DNA from: Membranipora membranacea
Lineage: Eukaryota > Bryozoa > Gymnolaemata > Cheilostomatida > Membraniporidae
Direction: 5' to 3'
Length of the DNA: 64,000 nucleotides
NCBI GenBank assembly: GCA_914767715.1
Contig: OU612074.1
Location: forward strand, 2,185,501 to 2,249,500
The notes beneath the pieces were generated by a model, which saw only the letters and a program-made list of their open reading frames with translations, did no database searches and was not told the DNA's origin. Positions 26,301-34,403 of the stretch are shown here, piece by piece (position 1 is the first letter of the stretch; every line of letters begins with the position of its first letter). Made by a program: the position numbers and the translations under genes.

Positions 26301-29300
26301 AGATATCCAGCCAAAAAATGACATAAGAGGCAATTGAAACGTCAAAAATGTTGTTTGTAATTGCCCCAGACAGTGGTCTTAAGACCATACAATATCATAC
26401 TAGCATTAAGTATCCTGCCATCAAGTATTTATAATCTTTGATACTAGTCCCATAAGAAGTTTGACATAATTCAATTAAAATTTTTCATTTTGTGCTGGTC
26501 TGATACGAGCAGCCTTCTCTCCAAGTTTACTTGGTGAATTAATTGCCATGTCAACAAAATCCCACAATGCAATTTCAACCTTGAATTCCCTGATGATTAG
26601 ATTACACAGAATAGGAGTTATTTCCCCACACATATAATGCCAAAACATAACACCTTTTAATTTCTAAATATGACCACTACAATTGGGTACACCCGGTGAA
26701 TTTTACAGATCATACACCAATGAAGTATAAAACGTGATCAGTATCCTGCCATCAAATATTGTCCGTGCCATAACAACTTATGCTATAGCTGCTTCTGGCC
26801 TATATGGAGAAGCATGTTGAAATCTCACAGTTTTTTCTAGACACAACATGATTAGCTGAGCCATCAAATGGGGTCTCGCTAGACCAAGTATGTTTCATTT
26901 TGCCAGCATTTGAGTTGCCCCCTCTATAGACAGTTCTCTGAGCTCTGATTCAGGCCTCAATTTGGAGTTGTCCTCTCTCCAGTTTGGCACTTTTAACCCA
27001 CGCCGCACAGGAAAAACCTGATGAAAAGAGGGTTATCTTGAAAACCGCTTATGATAGGATAAAAATTATTTTTGATTCAGAATCTGCAACATTGAAAACT
27101 CATATGGATATAGTTTGGGAAATAATTTTAGTATTTGGATAGTCAATTATAGCATTTTCGGCCTGTTTTGCGGACAATTTGGCAGAATCTTTCATGAGTT
27201 TCGTCACTAAAATTGAGATTTATCAACATTCAAGCCTCCAATGGTTTGGAAACCCTGTCTCACAGGGTTTTCAATGGTGCAGACTGAATCAAAAATCATT
27301 TTTAGACTACTTAGCGGTTCTCAATATAACCCTCTTTCAGCAGGTTTTTCCTATGCGGCGTGGGTTAAAAGTACCAAACAACACAGATCAACTTTGATCC
27401 ATTTTACCAGCGTTGGAATTGCTTCCCTACGGCGCGTCAGCAGAGGGGGCAATTCCAACGCTGGCAAACTGGATCAAACTTGACCTAGTGACGATACAGG
27501 AGAGATGGTAACTCACTCATACTCCAGCTCTCATCTCTCATCCAGAATACCAGACTAGATATGGTATAACTCTGTTCGAGATCAATCGTAATAAACACAG
27601 GCAGATCCTAGAAAAAGGGAGAATTTTTGACGTGCAGCAGCTATATAAGACGTTATCTAATACTGCCTATTCATGGTCCTCCAATAACAATTCTACTCAA
27701 CTTGTGCAGCGATTCCTGAAAGCAAACTGTCAAATCATGTACACTTAGAACCAGAATGATAGGAAGGGTAGTTATGATAGACTCAGAACCATAAGGATAG
27801 TAAGGGTAGTTAGAATAGACTCAGGGTAGTTTAAAAGTATAATTATGTTTATTGAATTATTGCAACACATTGTCTGCGGTACTTACATCACTTGCGATGG
27901 CATAATAATTATCTGTGTCACCATCCACGATGTCTGACGAGCTTCCAGCTTGGTTTCTCACTGAAGCTCTTCGTTCAATAGTCTTCCCTGATCACATGAA
28001 AAATTATAGGATCTTATTATTAGAAGCTTTAGATATTGACGATCACCTATTCATGATGCAGCTCAAAATGTAAAGCGTTGGTTTTGCCAGTCATTTCCCC
28101 TCGTCTGGTCGGGCTCTACAATCCTCACACAACCTAAATCATGTTCAATGTTCAATTTGCCCACATCCCGGATTGCTTCCATTCTCTTGCAAAACGCCTA
28201 GCTTTTTGCTGGCAGCTCAAAGGGGGAGCAACTCCAAATTCTGCCGGTGGGTCATACTGGATCTAAACAAAAACCAAAGAACGAACTTGTACCTGAACCA
28301 GGATATAATAATAATAACTGTATCTACATTAAAGCTATAGTAGTGCTTTTTGGTATATGACATTTGCTCAGATTTTCCCAACTTCAGAAGACAATGCTCT
28401 GAAATTGGAGCATTTCATGCACATATAGTTATATGTTATAGGGTGGTAAAGAGAGGACAGCTTTAGCTGTTGAGAGAAGTTGAGAAGAATTTTCTTTCCA
28501 GTTAATCTAACAGTTTAACTGTGTCAATAGGCTATTTAAAGGTTGCCACAGCAATCGTAATTAGACTGAGACCTTCAAAATGATACTAAATATGAGCTTT
28601 GACATAGAAAGAGCGGTTAGTTAGAAATGCACACGTACCTCTGGCGACATTGACCATGAGTCTCCCCTCTGGGTTGATGAAGGTAATACCATCACTCTCC
28701 TGGCAGCTCTCAGTGTTTGTATATATGGATACCTGGCAGGTATTATTGATGTGATTGTATGTCACAGCACCACACAGGGGTGATAACTGAGTACATATAC
28801 TGACACACATCACCAGACTGGTGTCTCGTGACTCCAGAGATACTGAGGATATACAGGTCTCCTTCTGTCTCAGTAAAGTCACCTCTCTCGTCGCAGCCGT
28901 ACCCTTTACAGTAACAACACATGAAAATAAATGTGTGTGAATTTTAGCACATGCCAAAATCATGAAAAAACATGCTTTGTGTGGCCTAGTATGAGCCCTC
29001 TGACTTTCGCCCTCAACCCCGACTGACGGCCTCCCGGCGGCGGGGTTGGGTTGCCGACTGACGGCCTCCCGGCGGGGTTGGGTCGCCGACTGACGGCCTC
29101 CCGGCAGGGTTTGGTTGCCGACTGACGGCCTCCCGGCGGGGTTGGGTTGCCGACTGACGGCCTCCCGGCGGGGTTGGGTTGCCGACTGACGGCCTCCCGG
29201 CGGGGTTGGGTTGCTGACTGACCGCCTCCCGGCGGGGTTGGGTTGCCTACTGACGGCCTCCCAGCGGGGTTGGGTCGCCGACTGACGGCCTCCCGGCGGG

Positions 29301-32141
29301 GTTGGGTTGCCGACTGACAGCCTCCCAGCAGGGTTGGGTTGCCGACTGATGGCCTCCCGGCGGGGTTGGGTTGCCGACTGACGGCCTCCCGGCGGGGTTG
29401 GGTTGCCGACTGATGGCCTCCCGGCGGGGTTGGGTTGCCGACTGACGGCCTCCCGGCGGGGTTGGGTCGCCGACTGACGGCCTCCCGGCGGGGTTGGGTT
29501 GCCGACTGACGGCCTCCCGGCGGAGTTGGGTTGCCGACTGACGGCCTCCCGGCGGCGGGGTTGGGTTGCCGACTGACAGCCTCCCGGCGGGGTTGGGTTG
29601 CCTTTTACTTTCAGAGTAGATCAAGTTCTTATATTGACTCACAATCATTATAAAGTATAAGCTGAACAGTTCTGAATCTGAAGTTTAATTCTATTGCTGA
29701 GTTTTCTGCATCATTAATATTATAGATTGAAAAAGAAAAGATAATTGCGTTTGGATGAAAATAGGTGCAACAATATGGATAAGTGGAATCCCTCGAATTT
29801 CAATAATTTGATAATCAAATGTACAGCATTTTATAAGTTTTTTTAGGGCACACGCCGGCTTTTGGGGGTGTGTTTTATACCACTAACCTTAAAAAAGAAA
29901 TTGCTAATCATCACCAATAACATCATCGAGTTAGCTCGCTTCTTCCCCAACATAAGCTCCATAGCGGCAACAGAAGATTTTCACCAACTCGAGCTGCGAC
30001 TGTCCAGGCAAACAATGGCTACGCATTTGCAAACAGAAGTAATTATGATAGGAATCAATCACTTTGCGTAATCTTGCATGACGGGCGGCAGGTAGTGTTG
30101 ACACATTCAATTGATGACGCATATTTTAATAACAAGGCAAACACGCTGCTTTCTGATCAGATCATGGTTGTCATGTTTGATGTTCCTGTTGATGTTTACA
30201 GAAGGAAGGATAACATTGGGCCAGTACAAGATGTCAGCATACAGTCAATAAGATTTATTTCCTGTTTATGATTTAACATGATTGACGCCATAATCTTTCA
30301 AGACAAACATTGTATCTACTTATTGATTTTTGTTTAACTTCCAAGATAGATTTAATTGAATTAAAGACCAGGAGAAATTGTAATAAACCAGTTATGTTCC
30401 ACAATGTAAACTATTACTGGATTGTAATCAGATTTTCTTTGAAATCAAAAATGGTTCATACATGTGTGCTTGCATGCAGTAAAAAGATCCCCTCTGAAAG
30501 AAGAGTAACCAGCAACATCAGGCAAGGGTATAGGCTATCTAACTCCACACAAGCCACCTGTGCTTAAGGGGGCCCTTTAAATATGGCGGTCAAATAAGAC
30601 CTAGTGAATAGAGAGAAAAAAATGTTGACCATTTTATATGAATACAGTCAGATCACTTAACTGCCCTCCACATGACAGCATTGATGTGTATCTGCTGTTA
30701 AATTGTAGTTTGCTGTAGGGTTTTGCGCTAATTTATTTACTAACTCAGTTTGCAGGGTATCTTACCTTTGTAGTGTTGACCAATGTCACCAGTCAGTAAC
30801 AAATCATAAATTGTCTTTTTGGTGGCCTAAGACATTTTTCTGTAATAATTACTGTGAGAGCTTAGTCAAAGTGTCAGTAAGAATCAACAGCGACACCCGT
30901 CAGTTTCAGTTGCTCTCAATTTAAGCGATGACATTATAGCAAATATCAATGTCTGGTTACATTTGGCCCAAAATAACATGATACATCAACACAGTTTATT
31001 TATTATTATTAATCTTATCTGCATCATCACTCAATCTCTGCTACCAATCTAACTCAGCTGGCTGAGACCAGACAGGGTGGGAGGAGGGAGGGTGTCTCAC
31101 CCTCCCTGCTTAGACTCTTTTTCCCTTTCTGACAAAACCAGAATCATCTTCCCTCAAACAAAGAGTTACAGGTTGTGATGTTGTGCCTGAGCTCCACATG
31201 GATTTTTGGTAATTGACGAGACCAGCCCCATGTCAGCCAATTAAATACTGAAAAACTGAGCTAAACAGCACCATGAAGACGTTGCCGTAAAATTGGAAAA
31301 TTACAAATCCTAAAATTTCACAATCTTTTAAAATGAGTTCAACACCAATCTTCATTTGTCTGCTGACTCGTTGTAGATATGTGAACTGGAAAAAGTAGAT
31401 CATAATAATAAAAAAATAAATCTCAAATTGCCAAAAGGTATATCATTGTTCTCTTTATAATTTCCTGGTGTGGTTGTAGGGGGAGAAAACTCAAGATAAT
31501 TCATTGCTCAAGAGACCTATGTTTATACACTCACTAGACATCTCTACTGTGCCACAAGGTTACGTCACATGGAGAGCACCTAATCTTACTGATGTCTATG
31601 GCGAGGTGTCCGGAGAGACACAGTATTACACTTTAACTGAAGGTTTGTAGTTAGAACGCCACCGCTGTATTCAACTACAGCTAGATTCATCATTCCGAGC
31701 TGTTATTTACAGGAAAAAAGTATATATATAATATGTAATATATTATGTATATATAATATGTAATATTATATGTATATGTATATATATAATATGTAATATA
31801 TTATTATATTCTGGGCTGTAAAATCAGAAACATTTCTTTCATAAGAATCTGTGTAACTTCCATAGACTTAATAATAAACCTATTATTTAGTCTATGTTTA
31901 CTTTTTCTTACTTTGACAATGAAGTGCATATTTAGAATGGTCGGCTGTACTTCTGCAAGTTTTCTTCAGATTGATGTTCACTTTATTACCTCCTTATGCC
32001 ACAGGGCAAGGAGAACTGATTCTTCTCGGCGGGACACATCCAGAGATGGAACAAGGAATGCAGAGGGGAACAACTCCAGCTTCCACACAGACACTCAATG
32101 ATGTTGTGTACACTATCTCATCAGCATTGCCTGACAGCTAG
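8394..32141 (+). CDS. FBXO42: FBXO42-like F-box and Kelch-repeat protein
   Basis: Substrate adaptor of an SCF ubiquitin ligase; in vertebrates FBXO42 (JFK) binds p53. Twelve exons: 8394-8514, 8926-9031, 9355-9488, 10036-10139, 10626-10789, 11555-11654, 12018-12074, 12640-12762, 15225-15331, 15871-16117, 31480-31642, 32005-32141. They sum to 1563 bases, exactly 521 codons. Residues about 4-42 form the F-box ([24 protein letters not shown]). Kelch blades follow with SLYVFGG, LWRLDL, LVLFGGW, VVFGGSQ and VMLGGCGG. Exon 8 ends LWSHPACK, matching the human LWCHPACR. A Ser/Gly-rich linker (exon 10) leads to the conserved C-terminal blade GELILLGG. The protein (520 residues) is shorter than human (about 717), mainly in the linker. 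Intron 10 is 15.4 kb and hosts two antisense lectin genes. An AATAAA at 32481 is a likely polyadenylation signal. Confidence 0.95.
8528..8566. repeat. 19-bp tandem duplication
   Basis: Two direct copies of GTAGCCCAGGGCCCAGAGT just inside FBXO42 intron 1, 13 bases after the donor site. Confidence 0.7.
9509..9553. repeat. short inverted repeat in FBXO42 intron 3
   Basis: Arms AGCCTTGTCAC and GTGACAAGGCT separated by 23 bases, followed directly by a 24-bp tandem duplication (9552-9600, unit beginning CTTATTCATGTTTATC). Confidence 0.6.
10338..10424. repeat. TA-rich microsatellite
   Basis: (TA)n runs interrupted by G at regular spacing (ATATATATAGAT units) in FBXO42 intron 4. Confidence 0.9.
10850..11034 (-). 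mobile_element. tRNA-derived SINE, copy 1
   Basis: Read on the minus strand the element begins with a tRNA-like head: box A GTGGCTCAGTTGGTTAGAG and box B GGTTCGAATCC. A body follows (CAGTCCATCAAC, then ACTGGGGTTTGG) and a tail near CACCCATACTTCGGGATA. The same three blocks in the same order occur at 60500-60735, also on the minus strand, which makes this a dispersed SINE and not a tRNA gene. It lies in FBXO42 intron 5. Confidence 0.85.
11041..11476 (+). other. unassigned open frame inside FBXO42 intron 5
   Basis: An open stretch of about 145 codons directly beside the SINE, with mixed amino-acid composition (contains [20 protein letters not shown] and [19 protein letters not shown]) and ending at a stop at 11474-11476. 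A weak acceptor (AAAACAG near 11075) and a weak donor (GTTAGT near 11471) exist, but an exon between them would not fit the phase-2 junction of FBXO42 exons 5 and 6, which join correctly without it. I do not recognise the sequence. It could be a fragment of an inserted gene or chance. Confidence 0.3.
12780..12839. repeat. 60-bp hairpin in FBXO42 intron 8
   Basis: Arms of 23 bases (CTGTCTCGACGAGCTTTG... against ...CAAAGCTTGTCGAGACAG) with one mismatch, and an inner GGGG/CCCC pairing, starting 17 bases after the exon 8 donor. CTAGCC occurs on both outer sides (12774 and 12841). Confidence 0.85.
13228..15057 (+). mobile_element. decayed non-LTR retrotransposon (LINE) reverse-transcriptase relic
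   Basis: In FBXO42 intron 8, plus strand. The first part reads [12 protein letters not shown], a reverse-transcriptase block, then after 60 residues GVPKDPF with a frame slip corresponding to the GVPQGS motif, then [10 protein letters not shown] and a YAD remnant of the YADD active site, then [14 protein letters not shown]. The C-terminal part resumes at about 14790 (LHGLSPSYI and a closing FNNLHQHLR block). Stops and frameshifts show it is dead. The order fits Jockey/CR1/L2-type LINEs. It is interrupted at 14052-14746 by another element. Confidence 0.8.
14052..14746. mobile_element. MITE-like insertion inside the LINE relic
   Basis: Terminal inverted repeats ACAGATGAGACCATA (14052-14066) and its complement (14732-14746), with weaker similarity continuing through TATATAAGC. 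The inside is very AT-rich and non-coding. The LINE protein similarity stops at its left end and resumes just after its right end, so this insertion is younger than the LINE. No clear target duplication was seen. Confidence 0.65.
16587..16895 (-). CDS. unassigned 102-codon open frame
   Basis: ATG at 16895, stop at 16587. The predicted protein is soluble and charged (contains [20 protein letters not shown] and [14 protein letters not shown]) without a signal peptide or membrane segment. I do not recognise a family. It lies within FBXO42 intron 10 and could be an exon of an unknown minus-strand gene, a fragment of a mobile element, or chance. Confidence 0.25.
   Translation of the reverse strand: MVYLHDCLPIIFKSLYAADKESLCKIFKDAIKLGIEHPDIYTMMDNQTRTLALRYIHDEDHFINDLLSKCPSGRYRTVKHRSSLGRDCFLRHITLISNEILF
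17918..18012. repeat. 22-bp minisatellite
   Basis: About 4.3 copies of CCAAATATCTGGTGTTGCCCTA, nearly identical, about 210 bases beyond the stop codon of lectin A. Confidence 0.95.
18222..21656 (-). CDS. lectin A: secreted Cys-rich (PAN-like) plus C-type lectin domain protein
   Basis: Complete four-exon gene on the minus strand inside FBXO42 intron 10: 21656-21594, 19650-19413, 18987-18796, 18463-18222. It totals 735 bases (244 residues). Exon 1 is a signal peptide ([19 protein letters not shown]). Exon 2 is a Cys-rich module with spacing C-x3-C-x8-C-x-A-V-T-F and CQMS, which I read as PAN/apple-like. Exons 3 and 4 form a C-type lectin domain: an opening [28 protein letters not shown], then WYIGG, ECLYYQ, GWNS and the terminal RYICEK. 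No EPN or QPD sugar-specificity motif is visible, and WND is replaced by WNS, so calcium-dependent sugar binding is uncertain. A likely secreted recognition protein. Introns are phase 0, 1 and 1. Confidence 0.88.
20823..20950. repeat. 9-bp microsatellite inside a dispersed repeat
   Basis: About 13 copies of TCTATGCTA, with two TATATGCTA variants near the right end, in intron 1 of lectin A. It is flanked by TGATTGATTTA on the left and the block at 20955-21016 on the right, both of which recur near 63552-63656. Confidence 0.95.
20955..21016 (+). repeat. dispersed repeat (GAGCTTGCTACTAGTGTATGG), copy 1
   Basis: Contains GGATGCATATACT and AGAGCTTGCTACTAGTGTAT. Copy 2 is at 63597-63656. The two copies share the same order of blocks, including an upstream TGATTGATTTA, so they are one element family with a variable middle. 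Confidence 0.75.
22150..23171. mobile_element. 1.0-kb non-autonomous DNA transposon with about 255-bp inverted repeats
   Basis: Left arm 22150-22408 and right arm 22914-23171 are near-identical reverse complements; for example GGCAAATAAATTAACTTTGT on the left reappears inverted on the right. Ends read GCCCT...AGGGC and are flanked by TA on both sides (22148-22149 and 23172-23173), a duplication typical of Tc1/mariner-type insertion. No transposase frame is inside. A second perfect hairpin of 16-bp arms (22405-22420 with 22429-22444) sits at the inner end of the left arm. Confidence 0.85.
23366..23409. repeat. hairpin with 17-bp arms
   Basis: TGGTGCTAAGAAATTTT and its perfect complement separated by about 10 bases. 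Confidence 0.85.
24346..28903 (-). CDS. lectin B: Cys-rich (PAN-like) plus F5/8C/fucolectin-like domain protein
   Basis: Secreted-type modular protein on the minus strand inside FBXO42 intron 10. Exons found: 28903-28639, 27987-27887, 27607-27517, 24569-24346, together 681 bases in frame (226 residues). The first encodes a Cys-rich module homologous to exon 2 of lectin A ([17 protein letters not shown], then CQVSIY). The other three build a galactose-binding-like domain: [36 protein letters not shown], then GRYIELRKL and GELEAYE at the end, the pattern of F5/8C and F-type lectins. The signal-peptide exon is not found; a weak candidate is 29926-29888 (ATG to a GTTAGT donor, phase 0). The last intron (24570-27516) contains two inverted-repeat elements. 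Sugar specificity cannot be read. Confidence 0.82.
24885..26800. mobile_element. 1.9-kb non-autonomous DNA transposon with about 340-bp inverted repeats
   Basis: Ends GGCCAGAAGCAGC (left) and its complement (right), flanked by TA on both sides. Left arm about 24885-25230, right arm about 26465-26800; shared inner words include CACCGGGTGTACCCA and AACTCCTATTCTGTGTAATC. The middle contains diverged tandem units of about 150-200 bases, each with TGTACCCAGTTGTAGCGATC-like text followed by GTCAGCGGCAGCG, at about 25380, 25555 and 25710. No transposase frame is visible. It lies in the last intron of lectin B. Confidence 0.82.
26878..27490. mobile_element. inverted-repeat element built from family-3 ends
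   Basis: Inner arms 26987-27097 and about 27270-27390 are inverted copies (ACTTTTAACCCACGCCGCA; GATTTTTGATTCAG on the right in reverse). The outer ends both carry the dispersed unit TTGCCAGC...TTGCCCCCTCT in opposite orientation. A perfect 16-bp hairpin (CCAGCGTTGGAATTGC) spans 27408-27466. No coding capacity. Confidence 0.7.
28160..28266 (-). repeat. dispersed repeat family 3 (TTTGCC...GGAGTTGC...CCCCCT), one copy
   Basis: Unit of about 60-100 bases starting CATCCCGGATTGC on the plus strand and holding GGGGGAGCAACTCC. Relatives are at 25491-25553, both ends of 26878-27490, 33201-33299 and 44490-44572. Confidence 0.6.
28440..28505 (+). repeat. dispersed repeat family 4, copy 1
   Basis: About 65 bases with GTAAAGAGAGGACA, GTTGAGAGAAGTTGAGAAGA and TTCTTTCC, matched by 59037-59102 in the same orientation. 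Confidence 0.7.
29010..29605. repeat. 32-bp GC-rich minisatellite, about 18 copies
   Basis: Unit GACTGACGGCCTCCCGGCGG followed by GGTTGGGTTGCC, with few substitutions among copies and two copies carrying an extra GGC. It is far richer in GC than its surroundings. It lies just upstream of the first identified exon of lectin B, so probably in that gene's first intron and in FBXO42 intron 10. The long open frame across it is an artefact of the 32-bp period. Confidence 0.95.
29606..31479. other. right part of FBXO42 intron 10
   Basis: Should contain the lectin B promoter and its signal-peptide exon. Only a weak candidate exon (29926-29888) was seen. A family-1 palindrome lies at 31085-31107. No other coding exon is supported. 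Confidence 0.45.
31085..31107. repeat. GC-rich palindrome, family 1 copy B
   Basis: AGGGAGGGTG, a 3-base loop, then CACCCTCCCT. Confidence 0.85.
31722..31812. repeat. AT-rich microsatellite in FBXO42 intron 11
   Basis: Irregular TATATATAATATGTAATAT units. Confidence 0.9.
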
Positions 32142-32268
32142 CACCTGTGACAGCTAGCATTTATGACAGCTAGCACATGTCAGCTAGCACCTGTGACAGT
32201 TAGCACCTGTGACAGCTAGCCCCTGCCAGCTAGCACCTGCAAGCTAGCTACGGTGACAGCTAGCGCAT
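32132..32268. repeat. 16-bp tandem repeat overlapping the FBXO42 stop codon
   Basis: About eight diverged copies of GACAGCTAGCACCTGT. The stop codon TAG of FBXO42 (32139-32141) is inside the first unit; the rest is 3' UTR. Confidence 0.9.
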
Positions 32269-33959
32269 GACACATAGATAGATGTCGTAGTAGTCTACTT
32301 TTATTTTTGTGTAGTTACCAGCTATAACATTGTTTTTAACTATTTATTGACAATAATACAACATATGGTCAACCAAGGAAGATTATGTTTGGTTTTCTCT
32401 GAGAGTGGAATTATCTGTCCGTTTGAAAATCTGAGAGAGTTTGTTGATTCTAACATGCCCACATTAATGAGTCATCGCCCAATAAAAGTAACTGTTTGAG
32501 TTTATATGTAATCTTCATCAAAACATAAAATTGAACGAGATCTACCCAGATCAATAACGTATTTTCTCCAGTGCAAAGTATTGAGGAATGATAATAAGTA
32601 GGAACTATAGTTCTATTGTGCAATCAACTTCACATCATCACAACCTTTTTGACGAAAAATAGCTGCCTTGATTTGGATGAAGTGCTATGGAGGATTAAAT
32701 AATGATGAGGGTCATAAGAGATTGTGTCTCACAAGGTGGTTGCAAAGGGCAAAGCATCTTTTACCAAACATGCTCATGGTAAAAGATAGTCTGATATTAT
32801 TAAGTTCTTTGGTATTTCAAGTTCTATGAAATTGAAATAGAGTATTTATAAATGTGGAGATGGCGCAATCGGTTCCCGCTCTTGCTATTCACTGCCAGGG
32901 GATAAGTGCCGCAAGAGTTGTGGGTTCGAAACCCATTGGGGGAGCTTTCAAGATGTGTTTACCTCTTCTGGTTTAAATTAAACAACAGTAGGCCTTTTTT
33001 GAGATCTGACTTTAAGGTAATGTCAAAGACCGATCCGAATATCAACATATCATATACTGTTAGAAAGCTGCCGAGGTACTGAAAATGAATAACTGAACAA
33101 AAACTTGATTTGATGACGTTGTGTCATTTTAGGGAGGAAATGGGGCAGAAAAACAAGCATTAATTGTCTGGAAACTGAATTCTTGAAGGGATAAAAGCTT
33201 GCATCCCGGATTGCCCCCATGCTACTGGTGAACCACCGACAGCTCTAGAGGGGGTGCAACTCTGAATACAGCCAAATCGGATCATACTTAATGCAGGCCC
33301 TTCCTGCTTGATCTAGGTTGATTTATTATTATTATTGAGCCTTGAGGGGAAAATAATATCATCATAAAACATACTTGTGGCTCAAGAATTGATTTTGTCA
33401 TTTTAGTTGTTTCAGGCCTATGGAATTCAATGCAAAGAGCTTAGGCCTACACAAAAATGATAAAAATTAATAAAGAACGCACAACAGTATCACTTCCTTA
33501 TATATAAGTATATTATTCGCATATATTATATTAGTATATTTATTCAAATTTCATTAGAAGGGTATATGACACCATAATTTGTTGCCTGAATAATCTAGAA
33601 CAACCTCTAAACAGTGACAAGAAAACTTTTACAAGAAGCTATAACAAACGACAATGTTTTGAGTGAGTTGAGACTGGTGGGAACTGAGTTCCCACAAAAA
33701 TTATAGACCGGGAACCTTTAGAACACAGTTCCCACTGGATTTTGTGCAAAAACAGTGTGAAGTTGTGTCTTTTGATCGGATATCAATCATACTATTACAG
33801 ATCCATGTTTCTGCATAATTTGATCTAGAAATTGCAAAAAATTCTCAAAATGATTTACAACCCAGAAAGTAAAGTACCCACAAAGAAAAAAGTCCACTGG
33901 CAAACGACCTTGACATTCATAATTGAAACTGATGATACTCGCACATTTAAACTCCAGCA
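32142..33959. other. FBXO42 3' UTR and spacer
   Basis: Holds the tandem repeat, an AATAAA at 32481-32486 that fits as the FBXO42 polyadenylation signal, a tRNA-like sequence at 32857-32946, and a family-3 repeat at 33201-33299. No exon is supported. Confidence 0.5.
32857..32946 (+). repeat. tRNA-like Pol III sequence (pseudo-tRNA or SINE head)
   Basis: Box A-like GGAGATGGCGCAATCGGT and box B GGTTCGAAACC at usual spacing, but between them lies a long hairpin (CTCTTGC with GCAAGAG, inner CACT with AGTG) in place of a normal anticodon arm, and the acceptor stem does not close. I regard it as a tRNA-derived repeat, not a working tRNA gene. Confidence 0.55.
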
Positions 33960-34205
33960 ATGAAGATAATTGAAGTGTATTTCGATGCTGCGAGTTCCTC
34001 TAAGGCAAAGCAATGGACAAGAAAAGTATTAAAGAAAATAAGAGGAATAAAAGATGGGCCTTTAAAAAAGCAGAATTATATAAATAACTGGTCAGCAGCC
34101 GGTACCATTTTGCCATCACAAATTAGAGATTTTGAACTTTGGTCAAATGATACTGCTAGTGACTTGGCATTTCTTTATCTACATCAAACACAGTCCACTG
34201 AGTGA
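33960..34205 (+). CDS. small open frame upstream of the PLD-like gene, unassigned
   Basis: ATG at 33960 gives 81 residues, lysine-rich in the middle (VLKKIRGIKDGPLKKQ) with no signal peptide or membrane segment. Not recognised. It could be part of a transcript leading to the PLD-like gene or a chance frame. Confidence 0.25.
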   Translation: MKIIEVYFDAASSSKAKQWTRKVLKKIRGIKDGPLKKQNYINNWSAAGTILPSQIRDFELWSNDTASDLAFLYLHQTQSTE

Positions 34206-34377
34206 TAATAAAATAACAGAGGTGAAGGCATTTTACTACCAAACATAAGACGCTGTGGATGTGATAATATTAATGGAACGAGCAATAAATTTTGAACGCA
34301 TACATTACCGAGTCGTTTGCTCTCTTGATTATATGGAAACAACCACCTTGGCTATTTGAGTCCGTCTAACCCTTGTG

Positions 34378-34403
34378 TTTATACAGAATATCCCTGAAAT
34401 CAA
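34378..34403 (+). other. possible non-coding first exon of the PLD-like gene
   Basis: A strong donor (TCAAG then GTAAGT at 34404) faces an acceptor at 35396-35405 (TTTTGTTCACAG), which lies 20 bases before the start codon of the PLD-like gene. This suggests an untranslated exon ending at 34403. The exon start is unknown. Confidence 0.3.

Noticed and set aside
29010..29605. CRISPR-like array
   Set aside because: Units are directly abutting 32-bp tandem copies without spacers, in an animal intron.
29247..29648. 133-codon open frame across the 32-bp minisatellite (minus strand)
   Set aside because: The frame stays open only because of the repeat; it encodes a monotonous Gly/Arg/Gln/Pro repeat and has no gene context.
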